Shown here: piece after piece, positions 34,448-44,034 of the stretch
Numbering within the stretch: position 1 is the first letter of the stretch
How the letters are laid out: each line of letters begins with the position of its first letter
Origin: Roseovarius pelagicus
GTDB lineage: Bacteria; Pseudomonadota; Alphaproteobacteria; Rhodobacterales; Rhodobacteraceae
Length of the DNA stretch: 64,000 bases
Reading direction: 5' to 3'
NCBI RefSeq assembly: GCF_025639885.1
Contig: NZ_CP106737.1
Span: 62,001-126,000 of the forward strand
Translations under genes and position numbers: made by a program
Notes under the pieces: model-generated
What the model was told of the DNA's origin: nothing
Database searches by the model: none
The model's input: the letters and a program-made list of their open reading frames with translations, nothing else

Positions 34448-35047
34448 ATGATGAACCGGGATCACATGCGCGCTTTCTTGCGGCGCGCCGCAACGCTTGC
34501 CGCTTTTGTCGCGCTGCTCTGGGCGGTTCACCTCCTCAATTGGATTATCGGTTACGGCTTGAACCCGGCCTTCGGCCTGATCCCCCGGCACGTAAGCGGG
34601 TTGGATGGCGTCATCGCAATGCCCCTGCTGCACGGAAGCTTCGCGCACCTGATGGCCAATACGCCGCCGCTATTGTTTATGGGTGGGCTTCTGGTGGCCA
34701 CGACCGCGCGGGCCTTGCTGCCTGTGAATACCATCGTGATTGGCCTCGGCGGCGGTCTCGTCTGGCTGTTCGGAAGCTCCGCCATCCATATCGGTGCGTC
34801 AGGGCTGGTCTTCGGCTGGTTTGGCTTCCTCGTCGCACGCGGCCTCGTGGATCGCTCACTGGTCACCTTGGGCGCTGCACTACTGGTCGGTGTCCTCTAC
34901 GGCTCCATTTTCTGGGGCGTTCTTCCGGGCCAACCCGGCGTGTCGTGGGAGGCGCATCTCTTCGGTGCCATCGCGGGCGTTGCCGCTGCAGTCCTTGTCC
35001 GGACGCATGTCCATGCGCCGCGCCTCGGCGGCGTCGATCTGGACTGA
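34448..35047 (+). CDS. Rhomboid-family intramembrane serine protease
   Basis: Integral membrane protease. From ATG 34448 the protein has 199 residues and about six hydrophobic segments. It shows the rhomboid landmarks [18 protein letters not shown], the catalytic Ser in [14 protein letters not shown] (GxSG), and the catalytic His in [12 protein letters not shown]. Substrate unknown. The start is chosen at the membrane-segment N-terminus; the upstream in-frame sequence is unlike a protein. Neighbours give no pathway clue. Confidence 0.9.
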   Translation: MMNRDHMRAFLRRAATLAAFVALLWAVHLLNWIIGYGLNPAFGLIPRHVSGLDGVIAMPLLHGSFAHLMANTPPLLFMGGLLVATTARALLPVNTIVIGLGGGLVWLFGSSAIHIGASGLVFGWFGFLVARGLVDRSLVTLGAALLVGVLYGSIFWGVLPGQPGVSWEAHLFGAIAGVAAAVLVRTHVHAPRLGGVDLD

Positions 35048-35308
35048 AGCCGTACACTCGGCCCTTAGCGTTCGCTCATACCATGAATTTTTAACGGCAG
35101 CTTTGCGAAGATGGTCAGGGCAAATTGGACCCCCCTGATAAGTCCAAATACTGGAGGAAGCGGGCCTGACGTAGAACCCTCTCCGCCATAAATTATTAAA
35201 AGAGTTGAAAGAAGAAGCTCAAGTTAGGCGCTCGGTCAGGATACAATATGCAGCAATGCCGGAGATGTAATCTTCGCGGCCAAACGCGCATCAAGCCTGA
35301 AGTGACAA

Positions 35309-36190
35309 TCAGCCGATGAAGTCAGCGCGTCGCTCGAGCAGGCTCTCATAGAGGAAATCGACGAAGAGCCTGACCCGGTGCACTCGACGCAGATCGGCAT
35401 GCATCAGCACCCAGGTTGACCGGCTTTGGTCAAGCTCGGTTCCTGGCACCCGCTGCATCTCAGGAAAGACGCTTTGTACCCATGCCGCCAGAAAAGTCAT
35501 GCCAGCCCCGGCGCGGGCGAGGTGCAGGTGCATCGCCGGATCGGCGATGGCGTGGCGCACCGTGGCACGCGGAAAGGGTGAAGCGGCGATCATCGCCTGC
35601 AATTCCGGCACCTCGCCATAGCCAAGCCAGGTCAGCCCGTCGCCGCGCGGCCCGGCATCGTGCAGGTGCCTGTCGATGTAGCCGCGCGAAGCGAAAACAC
35701 CGATCGACAACGGAAACAGCTTACGCCCTACGGCATCGCCAGTGAGGTCGCGCACATGACGGATTGATACGTCGGTTTCCAGCTTCTCGATCGAGTCGAT
35801 GGCGTAGGACAGGTTCATGTCGATGTGAATATCGGGATAGAGCGACAGGAACTCGCCCAGAACCGGCGCCAGCAGGAAATGTGCGGTCATCGGGTCAGCC
35901 GACAGGCGAATACGCCCTGCCGCCTCGCTGTCGAGCCCGCGAACGGCGTTGAAGCCCTGACGCAAGGACGCTTCGGCCTCGAGTGCCTGAGGCAACAACT
36001 TGCGGCCCGCCGCCGACAGCTCCAGCCCCCCTGCGCTCCGCCGGAACAGTTGGGCACCCAGTTGCGCTTCCAGCCCCTCGACCTGCCGACGCACGGTTGC
36101 ATGGGTGCCCTCTAACTGCTCGGCAGCCCCGCGCAGGGAACCCGCCCGCGCAACGGCCAGAAAGGCCGGAAGAGATTTCCAATCCACCAT
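35309..36190 (-). CDS. LysR-family regulator
   Basis: DNA-binding regulator with an N-terminal winged HTH (LPAFLAVARAGSLRGAAEQL; THATVRRQVEGLEAQLGAQL) and a C-terminal effector-binding domain. 293 residues is normal. It is divergent from the oxidoreductase gene starting at 36288, with a 97-bp shared promoter region, so this oxidoreductase is the likely target. LysR T-N11-A sites were not pinned down. Confidence 0.92.
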   Translation of the reverse strand: MVDWKSLPAFLAVARAGSLRGAAEQLEGTHATVRRQVEGLEAQLGAQLFRRSAGGLELSAAGRKLLPQALEAEASLRQGFNAVRGLDSEAAGRIRLSADPMTAHFLLAPVLGEFLSLYPDIHIDMNLSYAIDSIEKLETDVSIRHVRDLTGDAVGRKLFPLSIGVFASRGYIDRHLHDAGPRGDGLTWLGYGEVPELQAMIAASPFPRATVRHAIADPAMHLHLARAGAGMTFLAAWVQSVFPEMQRVPGTELDQSRSTWVLMHADLRRVHRVRLFVDFLYESLLERRADFIG

Positions 36191-36287
36191 ATGGAACGAT
36201 TATGAACCACATTGGCGCGTTTCTGGCAATATGCGGCGGGAATTCGATCCGGTAGAGACAAGCCAATCGAACCGAAAGGACACCACC

Positions 36288-37268
36288 ATGACTGCCACTC
36301 TCAGCGCCTGGAGCATCGAACGTTATGGCGCGCCCGATGTTCTGAACCCCGTAACGCGCCCGCTTCCGACACCCGGACCCAGCGAAGTCCTAATCCGCAT
36401 CCGCGCCTCGGCCGTGACCCGAGCCGATGGCATGATGCGCGCAGGACGGCCGCTGTTTGCGCGGCCGTTCCTCGGCCTGCGCCGACCGCGCCAGAACCTG
36501 TCCGGCACCGGGCTTTCGGGTGAGGTGATCGCAATCGGACAAAAGGTTGGCCGGTTCGCCGTGGGCGACGCCGTCTTCGGCGAGGCGGGGATGAAGTTCG
36601 GGGCCAATGCCAGCCACATCTGTCTTGATGAGGCGAGCGTGCTGATGAAGAAGCCCCGCGCGCTGGCGCATGAGGACGCCGCCGTGATGTGCGACGGTCC
36701 GCTGACATCGTATCATTTTCTGCACGAGGTCGCGCAGGTGCGGCCGGGGCAGCGCGTGCTGATCCTTGGCGGATCAGGCAGCCTCGGCACTGCGGCGGTG
36801 CAGATCGCCAAGGCGGCCGGATCCCATGTTGCTGCAACCTGCAGCACGCGAAACGCCGCCTTTGTCGCGGGACTGGGTGCGGACCGGATCATCGACTACA
36901 CCCAAGAGGATTTCACCACTCTGCCAGAGCGCTACGATGTGATTTTCGACACGCTCGGCATCAGTACCTTCGGAACAGCCAAGGCCCGGCTGACGAATAA
37001 CGGGCGCTATGTCTGCCCCGTGCTGACGCTGCCGCTTCTGGGCGCGATGCTGCAAAGCCGCCTGATCGGCCATCGCCGCGCCTTGTTTGCCGCTGCGGGC
37101 CTGCAGTCGCCGGAGATCCTGCGCGCCCACCTGGTACATCTTCTGGCAATGGTTGAGGCCGGAACCTTGTCGCCCGTGCTCGACCGGATCTATCCCCTGA
37201 CCGATCTGATTGATGCGCACCGCCACATGGAAACGGGACACAAGCGCGGGAACGTCGTCGTCGTTTGA
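36288..37268 (+). CDS. Zinc-independent MDR oxidoreductase (quinone-reductase type)
   Basis: Medium-chain NAD(P)-dependent reductase. Residues 1-125 form the GroES-like domain (WSIERYGAPDVLNPVTRPLP; VLIRIRASAVTRADGMMRAG), then comes the Rossmann motif LILGGSGSLGTAAVQIAKAA and GADRIIDYTQED. The Cys/His zinc ligands of alcohol dehydrogenases are absent, pointing to the quinone/enone reductase branch. 326 residues. AAAGGA lies 8 bases before the ATG. Divergent LysR suggests induction by a quinone or electrophile. Confidence 0.88.
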   Translation: MTATLSAWSIERYGAPDVLNPVTRPLPTPGPSEVLIRIRASAVTRADGMMRAGRPLFARPFLGLRRPRQNLSGTGLSGEVIAIGQKVGRFAVGDAVFGEAGMKFGANASHICLDEASVLMKKPRALAHEDAAVMCDGPLTSYHFLHEVAQVRPGQRVLILGGSGSLGTAAVQIAKAAGSHVAATCSTRNAAFVAGLGADRIIDYTQEDFTTLPERYDVIFDTLGISTFGTAKARLTNNGRYVCPVLTLPLLGAMLQSRLIGHRRALFAAAGLQSPEILRAHLVHLLAMVEAGTLSPVLDRIYPLTDLIDAHRHMETGHKRGNVVVV

Positions 37269-37300
37269 CCTCCGCTGCCCTCGCCGCCAACTGACCGCCG

Positions 37301-38014
37301 CTAGGCGTATCGAACGGGTTGCACGCCATCATCAAACTGGACGTGCCTCGATCGAAATGCCGTGCCTTCGACCACTTCGGGCCGGCTGATCCGGTCCATG
37401 CGGAAATGCCGAAAATCCTCGCGCATCGGATCCCAGGCGACCAGATACCACAGTGGCGGTAAGATCAGCACGGCCTGCGGCTCGACCTGCCTCTCGGTCT
37501 CGGTCCCTTTGGCGTCGCGATAGCGGAACCTCAGGCACAAGCGCTCGAGAAACGACTGCTCGAATGCGGGCAACAGGGCGGCCTCCATATCTCCAAGGTT
37601 CGACGTGTCGACTTGGGGCGCCAAGGGCCCGACGTAGAGGCAGTCGAGCAGGCGGCGCAGATCGCGGAGCTTGTCGGATGGCAAGGCCTTCTCGATCTTG
37701 GCAAGCCCGGCATCGGCAAGGCTTGAGAACGGAAGTGTCCGGGCGGCGCGCATGCTTGAGACGCCGATGATGAGCGCGAAGACCTCGGTGACCGACATAC
37801 GCACTGTCGCCTGCACGGATCCCGGATCCAGGGACAAGCCCCCGCCACGGCCTTGTTCGGCGTGGATTACGTAGCCCTCGTCGCGCAGCGCCGACAGGTC
37901 TCGGATGATCGTGCTGCGCGACGCACTGAACTCTCGGACCAGCGCGTCGATTGTGCTCGTGCCGGTACGGCGCAGGGTCCGCACGATGGCGTCTTGTCGG
38001 CTACGGCTCTTCAT
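37301..38014 (-). CDS. WYL-domain (YafY-type) regulator
   Basis: Transcription regulator of 237 residues. The N-terminal HTH is RQDAIVRTLRRTGTSTIDAL and REFSASRSTIIRDLSALRDE. The C-terminal WYL domain has the PLWYLVAWDPMREDFRHFRM core, which senses ligands in this family. It is divergent from the epoxide-hydrolase-like gene 89 bp away and probably controls it. Confidence 0.88.
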   Translation of the reverse strand: MKSRSRQDAIVRTLRRTGTSTIDALVREFSASRSTIIRDLSALRDEGYVIHAEQGRGGGLSLDPGSVQATVRMSVTEVFALIIGVSSMRAARTLPFSSLADAGLAKIEKALPSDKLRDLRRLLDCLYVGPLAPQVDTSNLGDMEAALLPAFEQSFLERLCLRFRYRDAKGTETERQVEPQAVLILPPLWYLVAWDPMREDFRHFRMDRISRPEVVEGTAFRSRHVQFDDGVQPVRYA

Positions 38015-38102
38015 GGAGGCTTAATACCATACAAAGGTATCAGGATTTGAAACCTTTTTGAGATAGGCGAGCGTCGAAGCAATTAAAAAAGAATAAACTG
38101 CC

Positions 38103-39044
38103 ATGAACCGAAACGCTGATTTCCCCGCGCCTACGCTCATTTCGCTGGGCAATTCCCACCTCGAGGTCTTCGAGGCCGGTCGAGAGAATCGAGGAAACCC
38201 AATCCTGCTATGCCACGGATGGCCCGAGCTTGCCTATTCGTGGCGCCACCAGATACCTGCGCTGGCGGCGGCGGGCTACCACGTCATCGTTCCAAACCAG
38301 AGGGGCTACGGGAACTCGTCACGCCCGGCCAAGGTGGAAGACTACGACATCGCACATCTGACGGGCGATCTCGCAGCGCTTCTCGACCACTTCGGGTACG
38401 AAGCGGCCACCTTCGTTGGTCATGACTGGGGCGCAAACGTCGTCTGGAGCATGGCGCTCCTGCATCCGGCTCGTGTGACCCGGATCATCAACTTGGCGCT
38501 GCCCTACCAGCCTCGCACCCCAGTCCCATGGATCGAGTTCATGGAAAGCGTATTCGGGCCCAACAACTATTTCGTCCACTTCAACCGTCAGCCCGGTGTC
38601 GCAGACGCTGTGCTGGATGCCCACACCGATTGCTTCCTGCGCAACCTGTTCCGCAAGAACCAGCCGCCTGCGCCGCCCGAGCCGGGCATGATGATCAACC
38701 TCGCCACGGCCGCAGCGCCCGCAGGTGATCCCGTGATGAGCGACGCGGATCTTGCCGTCTTCATCGCGGCCTTCGAGCAAACCGGGTTCACGGCAAGCAT
38801 CAATTGGTACAGGAACATGGATCGCAACTGGCACATTCTGGCGGAAGTGGACCCCATCGTCCGGCAGCCGGCTCTCATGATCTACGGAGCGCATGACATG
38901 ATCCCACCATCCGAGAACCTCGCGGATTTCGTCCCGAATGTGGAGGTGCTCAGCCTCGATAGCGGCCACTGGATCCAGCAGGAGAAGCCCGAGGAAACCA
39001 CTCGGGCGATCCTGGACTGGCTTGCGGTTCGGCAGACGGCCTAG
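38103..39044 (+). CDS. Alpha/beta hydrolase, epoxide-hydrolase type
   Basis: Opens epoxides or related electrophiles. The oxyanion motif is LCHGWPELAYSWRHQ, the nucleophile elbow FVGHDWGANVVWS carries Asp rather than Ser (epoxide hydrolase or haloalkane-dehalogenase-like), and the catalytic His is in SLDSGHWIQQEKPEE. The HGWPE motif favours epoxide hydrolase. 313 residues. Divergent from the WYL regulator. Sits in a cluster of detoxification-type genes. Confidence 0.88.
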   Translation: MNRNADFPAPTLISLGNSHLEVFEAGRENRGNPILLCHGWPELAYSWRHQIPALAAAGYHVIVPNQRGYGNSSRPAKVEDYDIAHLTGDLAALLDHFGYEAATFVGHDWGANVVWSMALLHPARVTRIINLALPYQPRTPVPWIEFMESVFGPNNYFVHFNRQPGVADAVLDAHTDCFLRNLFRKNQPPAPPEPGMMINLATAAAPAGDPVMSDADLAVFIAAFEQTGFTASINWYRNMDRNWHILAEVDPIVRQPALMIYGAHDMIPPSENLADFVPNVEVLSLDSGHWIQQEKPEETTRAILDWLAVRQTA

Positions 39045-39165
39045 GCGGCGGTCACGGTCCATCGGCGGGCGCGAACGCAAACCGTTCGCGCCTTGCCGTG
39101 CCCGTGATAAGGTTGAGGGATATTCGACCCGCAAGGGGCGCTCACGCGAGGAACGACCGAGAAGA

Positions 39166-40053
39166 ATGGACAAGCTTTCCGTCATGCAAGCCTTTCGCCG
39201 CATCGTCGATCGCGGCAGTTTTGCGCGTGCGGCGGAGGATCTCGGTGTGTCACCGGCGCTTCTGAGCCGCGAGATCAAGCTGCTCGAAGAGAGTCTTGGC
39301 ACGACGCTGCTCACCCGCACGACCCGCTCCATGTCGCTCACTGATGCCGGGCGGCTCTACTATGACGAGGCGACTGGCATTCTGGATGCCGTGGCGCAAG
39401 TCGAGACACGCATCCGCGATGGTGCCGGGGCCGTGCGCGGTCACCTGAAGGTCAACGCCTCCAACTCGTTCGGGCAGACAGTGATCGCACCGATCCTGCC
39501 AACGTTTCTCGACGCCTATCCCGATCTGCGTCTGACAGTGTCCATGGACGACCGGGTAGTGGACATGGTCGAGGGCGGGTTCGACGTCTCGATCCGCATT
39601 CGGCCTGCCATGCCGGACTCGGCGCTGGTGGCGCGCAGGATCGGGACGATGCGGCAGCGGATTTTCGCGGCACCCGCCTATTTGGAAAAGGCGGGCGTGC
39701 CGGTTGTCCCGCAGGACATCGCCCGGCACCGGGTGACCGGATTCCTGCTTGCGGACCACCTGACCTCATGGGCGCTGACTGGCCCTTCCGGTACGGTCAC
39801 AATCGACCTCGATCCGCCGGTTCGTGTCGGCAACAGCCTCGTTCTGCGCGACCTCCTGATCGCGGGACAGGGCATCGGCACCTTGCCGGACTTCGTCTCG
39901 AACGAGGCCGAGGCACGTGGTGAACTGGTGCGCGTTCTGCCCGACTGGGAGCTTCCCGCGCCGGAGATCTTCGCCGTGACGGCCTCGCGGCTGGGGATGG
40001 ACGCGAAGGTCACGGCCTTCCTCGACCACCTGCGCACGGCGCTCCGGTCCTGA
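39166..40053 (+). CDS. LysR-family regulator
   Basis: HTH at MDKLSVMQAFRRIVDRGSFA and RAAEDLGVSPALLSREIKLL, then a standard effector domain with SNSFGQTVIAPILPTFLDAY and GFDVSIRIRPAMPDSALVAR. 295 residues from ATG 39166; the upstream in-frame stretch is not protein-like. It lies 107 bp before wrbA in the same direction, so it may regulate wrbA and the genes after it. Confidence 0.9.
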   Translation: MDKLSVMQAFRRIVDRGSFARAAEDLGVSPALLSREIKLLEESLGTTLLTRTTRSMSLTDAGRLYYDEATGILDAVAQVETRIRDGAGAVRGHLKVNASNSFGQTVIAPILPTFLDAYPDLRLTVSMDDRVVDMVEGGFDVSIRIRPAMPDSALVARRIGTMRQRIFAAPAYLEKAGVPVVPQDIARHRVTGFLLADHLTSWALTGPSGTVTIDLDPPVRVGNSLVLRDLLIAGQGIGTLPDFVSNEAEARGELVRVLPDWELPAPEIFAVTASRLGMDAKVTAFLDHLRTALRS

Positions 40054-40160
40054 CATTCTTCAACCTGCGTAAAGAATGAAGTGACAGTCAGCGGGTTATT
40101 CCGGCCCGACCGATCCCCCATCCTCTCAGGCATCGAAACCCAATGCACTGAGAGGATCCC

Positions 40161-40784
40161 ATGACCCGCGTTCTTGTTCTTTACTATTCCAGCTATGGCC
40201 ATGTCCGCGCCCTTGCGCAGGCCGAAGTCGAAGGCGCACGCAGCGTGCCCGGTACCCATGTCGACATGCGTCGCGTGCCTGAAACCGTCCCCGAAGAGAT
40301 CCGTCAAAAGGTCGGCTTTGTCCAAGATGATACGCCCGAGGCCGCGCCGGCCGATCTGGAGGCGTATGACGCCATCATCTTCGGCACGCCCACACTGTTC
40401 GGCATGATGGCCGGGCAGATGAAATCCTTCCTCGATCAAGCTGGGGGCCTCTGGGCGCGGAACGCGCTGGTCGGCAAGGTCGCAGCCGTCTTCGCCTCGA
40501 CCGGCTCGCAGCATGGCGGGCACGAGGCGACGCTGTTGTCCACTCAGATCCCGCTCCAGCATTTCGGGATGCTAATTGCCGGCATGCCCTACACCTTCGC
40601 CGGTCAGACGACGGCCGAAGGAATCGTCGGCGGTGCGCCTTATGGCGCGGGCACCATTGCAGGCGCCGACGGGTCGCGCGCACCGACAGAGACCGACCTC
40701 GCCGGCGCGCGTTTTCAGGGTGCGCATGTCGCGCGGATCGCGGCGCGGCTGGCTGGCACCAACCTGTCAGAGGAGGCCGCGTGA
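40161..40784 (+). CDS. wrbA: NAD(P)H:quinone oxidoreductase WrbA
   Basis: FMN-dependent quinone reductase of the WrbA group. The flavodoxin phosphate loop is LVLYYSSYGHVRALA; GTPTLFGMMAGQMKSFLDQAG and STGSQHGGHEATLL are typical WrbA FMN and active-site segments; the C-terminus carries FQGAHVARIAARL. 207 residues is typical. Coupled to the next gene by a TGATG overlap. Confidence 0.94.
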   Translation: MTRVLVLYYSSYGHVRALAQAEVEGARSVPGTHVDMRRVPETVPEEIRQKVGFVQDDTPEAAPADLEAYDAIIFGTPTLFGMMAGQMKSFLDQAGGLWARNALVGKVAAVFASTGSQHGGHEATLLSTQIPLQHFGMLIAGMPYTFAGQTTAEGIVGGAPYGAGTIAGADGSRAPTETDLAGARFQGAHVARIAARLAGTNLSEEAA

Positions 40785-41422
40785 TGCCTGCACTGACCAT
40801 CGACTTTTTCCACGATGTCGTCTGTTGCTGGTGTTTCAACATCTCGTCGCGGATGCGGGCGCTTGCCGCCGAATTCGAACTCGACATCACGCACCGCACC
40901 TTCGTCCTGCAAGCCAGCCGCGCCGAGATGGCCACCCGCTGGGGCACGCCCGAGGATGCCCGCGAGACCATCCTCGGGCACTGGGCGGTCTGCCGCGAGG
41001 TCAGCGACCGGCCAGAACGCGTTGATATCGACGCGATGCGGGCCGCGTCCTTCGATTATCCGCATGGCATGACAGCAGCGCTGGGATGCAAGGCGGCCGA
41101 GCGGCTCGGCGGACAGGCTGCCCACTGGGACATGTTCGACCGCCTGCAGTGCGCGCATCTGACGGAGGCGCGGAACGTCGCCGATCCGGCAACGGTGCTG
41201 CACGCCGCCCGGGACCTTGGTTTCGAGGGCGCCGCCTTCACTGATATTTTTGAAGACCAGAGAACCCTACGTGCCGTCGAGACCGACCGGCAACACGCCC
41301 GAAACCTCCAGGTCCGGTCCATTCCAACCCTTATCGTCCGCGAGACAGGTTCCCGCCTCGTCAACGGACCGCGCGAAGATCTGGCCGCACAACTGCGCGC
41401 CGCCCTCCGCCTTGTCGCCTGA
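40784..41422 (+). CDS. DsbA-family (FrnE-like) oxidoreductase
   Basis: Thioredoxin-fold protein of the 2-hydroxychromene-isomerase/FrnE group. The N-terminal motif is FFHDVVCCWCFN (a Cys-x-x-Cys), and the family cis-Pro region is VRSIPTLIV near residue 185. No signal peptide, so it is cytoplasmic. ATG 40784 overlaps the wrbA stop. FrnE-like proteins are linked to redox stress in some bacteria; the local cluster fits this. Confidence 0.85.
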   Translation: MPALTIDFFHDVVCCWCFNISSRMRALAAEFELDITHRTFVLQASRAEMATRWGTPEDARETILGHWAVCREVSDRPERVDIDAMRAASFDYPHGMTAALGCKAAERLGGQAAHWDMFDRLQCAHLTEARNVADPATVLHAARDLGFEGAAFTDIFEDQRTLRAVETDRQHARNLQVRSIPTLIVRETGSRLVNGPREDLAAQLRAALRLVA

Positions 41423-41433
41423 TAGGAATACCC

Positions 41434-41583
41434 ATGCTGATTTCGTTCTTTTGTAACGGTTTCCGGCACCGCCTGCGTCTTCTGCACGGTGTGCCGCGCG
41501 ACCTATCCCCGAAAATGATGCGGGACATTGGCCTCGAGCCTTGGCCAGAACGTCCGCACATTTCCTCTTACCCGCTCTGGTGA
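41434..41583 (+). CDS. Small DUF1127-like protein
   Basis: A 49-residue frame starting MLISFFCNGFRHRLRL, 11 bp after the DsbA-like stop, with GATAGGAA before it. It contains LSPKMMRDIGLEP, the short Arg-rich DUF1127 motif (usual form: L..LsD..L.DIG). DUF1127 miniproteins occur widely in Alphaproteobacteria and are linked to phosphate and RNA physiology. Too short for most gene finders. Confidence 0.7.
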   Translation: MLISFFCNGFRHRLRLLHGVPRDLSPKMMRDIGLEPWPERPHISSYPLW

Positions 41584-41605
41584 GCCCGTTCTGGAGACAT
41601 GACCC

Positions 41606-42598
41606 ATGTCACGCACAACTGATATTCTTCTCACGGCGCTTGCCCCGGCAATCTGGGGCAGCACCTATCTTGTCACGACCGAGGCGCTGCCTGCGGGGTA
41701 TCCCGTCACCCTTGCAGCGCTTCGGGCCTTGCCTGCGGGACTGCTGCTGCTTGCTGTCACGCGGTGTCTGCCTCCCCGTGCCTGGCTTGGTCGGGTCTTC
41801 CTGCTCGGCAGTCTTAACTTCGCGCTGTTCTGGACGCTTCTGTTCGTGGCCGCCTATAGGCTGCCCGGCGGTGTCGCGGCGACACTGGGGTCGCTGCAGG
41901 CCATGATGGTGATCGTTCTGGCCCGTGGGTGGCTTGGTACGCCGGTCCGGGCGGGTGCGGTTGCCGCGGCGGCCACCGGCGTTCTGGGCGTGGCGCTTCT
42001 GCTGATCTCGCCCAAGGCCGGCTTCGATCCCGTCGGCATCGCCGCCGGCCTTGGTGGCGCCGCGTCGATGGCGGCGGGCACAGTCCTCAGCCGGAAATGG
42101 CAACCGCCCGTTTCGGCGCTCAGCTTCACCGCGTGGCAGCTCACTGCGGGGGGTTTGATCCTGTTTCCTCTGGCGCTGATCATGGAACCCGCGCTGCCGC
42201 CGCTTACAGCGACGAACCTGGCGGCGCTTGTCTGGCTCGGGATCATCGGTGCTGCGGCCACCTATGCGCTCTGGTTCCGGGGCGTCGCCCGGATCGAGCC
42301 TGGCGCGGTCTCGATTTTGGGTATGATGAGTCCGGTGACGGCCGTGCTGCTGGGTTGGGTAGTTCTGGGGCAGTCACTGTCACAGCTGCAGGGGCTCGGC
42401 GCGCTGATAGTCCTTGGCTCGGTCTGGACAGGTCAACGAGCGAACCGCCCAACGACACCAGCACCGGCAAGGCCAGAGGTGAATTCTGAACTGGCGGGCG
42501 GAACAATCTTGAACCGCACCGGTGCGGTTCCGGCAATATCCGGCGCGCAACCGTTCCGGTACGTCATTGGCAACCGTACCGAAAGGAGGCCCAGATGA
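41606..42598 (+). CDS. EamA/DMT-family transporter
   Basis: Inner-membrane exporter of the drug/metabolite transporter superfamily with ten hydrophobic segments in two EamA halves (LAPAIWGSTYLVTTEALPAG; LGGAASMAAGTVLSRKWQPP). The last 50 residues are a polar tail without a domain; it runs into the next gene (4-bp overlap), and may be an unusual extension. Substrate unknown. Confidence 0.9.
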   Translation: MSRTTDILLTALAPAIWGSTYLVTTEALPAGYPVTLAALRALPAGLLLLAVTRCLPPRAWLGRVFLLGSLNFALFWTLLFVAAYRLPGGVAATLGSLQAMMVIVLARGWLGTPVRAGAVAAAATGVLGVALLLISPKAGFDPVGIAAGLGGAASMAAGTVLSRKWQPPVSALSFTAWQLTAGGLILFPLALIMEPALPPLTATNLAALVWLGIIGAAATYALWFRGVARIEPGAVSILGMMSPVTAVLLGWVVLGQSLSQLQGLGALIVLGSVWTGQRANRPTTPAPARPEVNSELAGGTILNRTGAVPAISGAQPFRYVIGNRTERRPR

Positions 42599-43272
42599 CC
42601 GTTCCCGCACTGACGCCCGCGTTTGCCCGCCAAGCCCGGCTTGCCGGCCTGTTGTACCTGGTGATCATCGTCGCGGGCCTTGGGGCCGAGCTGGCCCTGC
42701 GTGGCCCGTTGATCGACCTTGGCGATGCGGCGGGCACCGCGGCGGCGATCCTGGCCGCCCCGGGGCAGTTCCGGCTGGCCATCGCCGCCGATCTGGTGAT
42801 GGCGCTTTGCGATGCCGGACTCGCCATACTGCTTTATCTGATCTTTCGGGCCGCGTCGCCGGGGCTTGCCCTGTCCGCGATGGTGTTCCGACTGATCCAG
42901 ACCGTGCTGATCGCCGCGAACCTCATGGTCCTGCAAGCCGCGTGGCTTCTGATTTCTGGCCCCAACGAGCTTGCCGATGCCAACGAGCTTGCGCTGATGT
43001 TCCTCGATCTGCACGGTCATGGCTATGATCTCGGCCTCTTTTTCTTTGGCGTCAACAGCTTGATCATGGGTCTGCTTGTCTGGCGATCAGGTCATTTTGC
43101 GAAGGTCTTCGGGGGCGGCCTGGCGATCGCCGGACTCGTTTATATAATCGGCAGCGGACTGCGCTTCTTTTCCCCTGAATGGTCCCAGGCATTCTTACCG
43201 GCGTATCTACTGACGATCCTCGCTGAGACGGCGTTCTGCGTCCGGCTGCTTTTGCAAAGGAACCCAGTCTAA
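42595..43272 (+). CDS. DUF4386 membrane protein
   Basis: 225 residues with six or more membrane segments. Pattern: AGLLYLVIIVAGLGAELALR, MALCDAGLAILLYLIF and GYDLGLFFFGVNSLIMGLLV, which fit DUF4386. Function unknown. It overlaps the transporter gene by 4 bp and so is translated with it. GGAGG lies upstream of its ATG within the transporter tail. Confidence 0.85.
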   Translation: MTVPALTPAFARQARLAGLLYLVIIVAGLGAELALRGPLIDLGDAAGTAAAILAAPGQFRLAIAADLVMALCDAGLAILLYLIFRAASPGLALSAMVFRLIQTVLIAANLMVLQAAWLLISGPNELADANELALMFLDLHGHGYDLGLFFFGVNSLIMGLLVWRSGHFAKVFGGGLAIAGLVYIIGSGLRFFSPEWSQAFLPAYLLTILAETAFCVRLLLQRNPV

Positions 43273-43413
43273 CATGGACCAGGTTGAAAAGGTCGTTTCA
43301 AGAGATGTCCGGATCGAATGCGCCGCCGATCAACAGATGCGTGCCCTTGCGCCCGTGTCGGAGATTTCGGAACAGCCGGTTTCGGCTTGTCACGATCAAC
43401 CAAGAGAGGATTC

Positions 43414-43896
43414 ATGTCTCAACGAAGTTTCACTATCCGCGCCCTAGGCGAAATCGCCCTCCGGTGCATCGATCTTGAGTCAATGGTCACATTCTATCGC
43501 GATGTCATCGGGCTTGAACCGCTCAACGATGCGAACAACGGCTGTATCGTATTCCTTCGCATCGCCGAGGGCTTTGGTGGCCACACCGCAGTGTTGGCCT
43601 TGTTTCGTAACGACACCGAAGGCGCAGGCCAGACGCGGGCCGGTGAGGTGGCCCCTGCGACGGGTCCAGGCTCGTCGCTTCATGACATTGCATTCAGCCT
43701 GCCTTGGGAGGAGCAGGACGCTGTCATCGCATGGTATGAGACGCTCGGTCGGGAATACCACGTCGAAACTTTCGATTGGGAAGGTTGGCGCGGAGTCTTC
43801 ACCTTCGACCCAGATGGCAACACCGTTGAACTTGTTGCCAAAGATCCGGGCTGGGCCGCTCGTTCAAGTGCGGCGCCACAATCGGTGAGCCGTTGA
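43414..43896 (+). CDS. VOC-family (glyoxalase/bleomycin resistance) protein
   Basis: Vicinal oxygen chelate fold. It shows two beta-alpha-beta halves: IALRCIDLESMVTFYRDVIG, with the first metal-binding position likely replaced by Arg rather than His, and SSLHDIAFSLPWEE followed by GVFTFDPDGNTVELVA with the terminal Glu. 160 residues. ATG 43414 has AGAGAGGA upstream. Possible electrophile or antibiotic detoxification enzyme; substrate not predictable. Confidence 0.85.
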   Translation: MSQRSFTIRALGEIALRCIDLESMVTFYRDVIGLEPLNDANNGCIVFLRIAEGFGGHTAVLALFRNDTEGAGQTRAGEVAPATGPGSSLHDIAFSLPWEEQDAVIAWYETLGREYHVETFDWEGWRGVFTFDPDGNTVELVAKDPGWAARSSAAPQSVSR

Positions 43897-44034
43897 GCAG
43901 CAGTATGATACCAAGCAAGAAGTGCGGCGGCATGATCTGTCAAAGCCTTGGCGGCCGAGGCCAACACTTTGGCATCAGATCCCGCTATGGGCTAATCCTG
44001 AAATCTTTTCACCCGCAATGAGGGAGCCATAACA

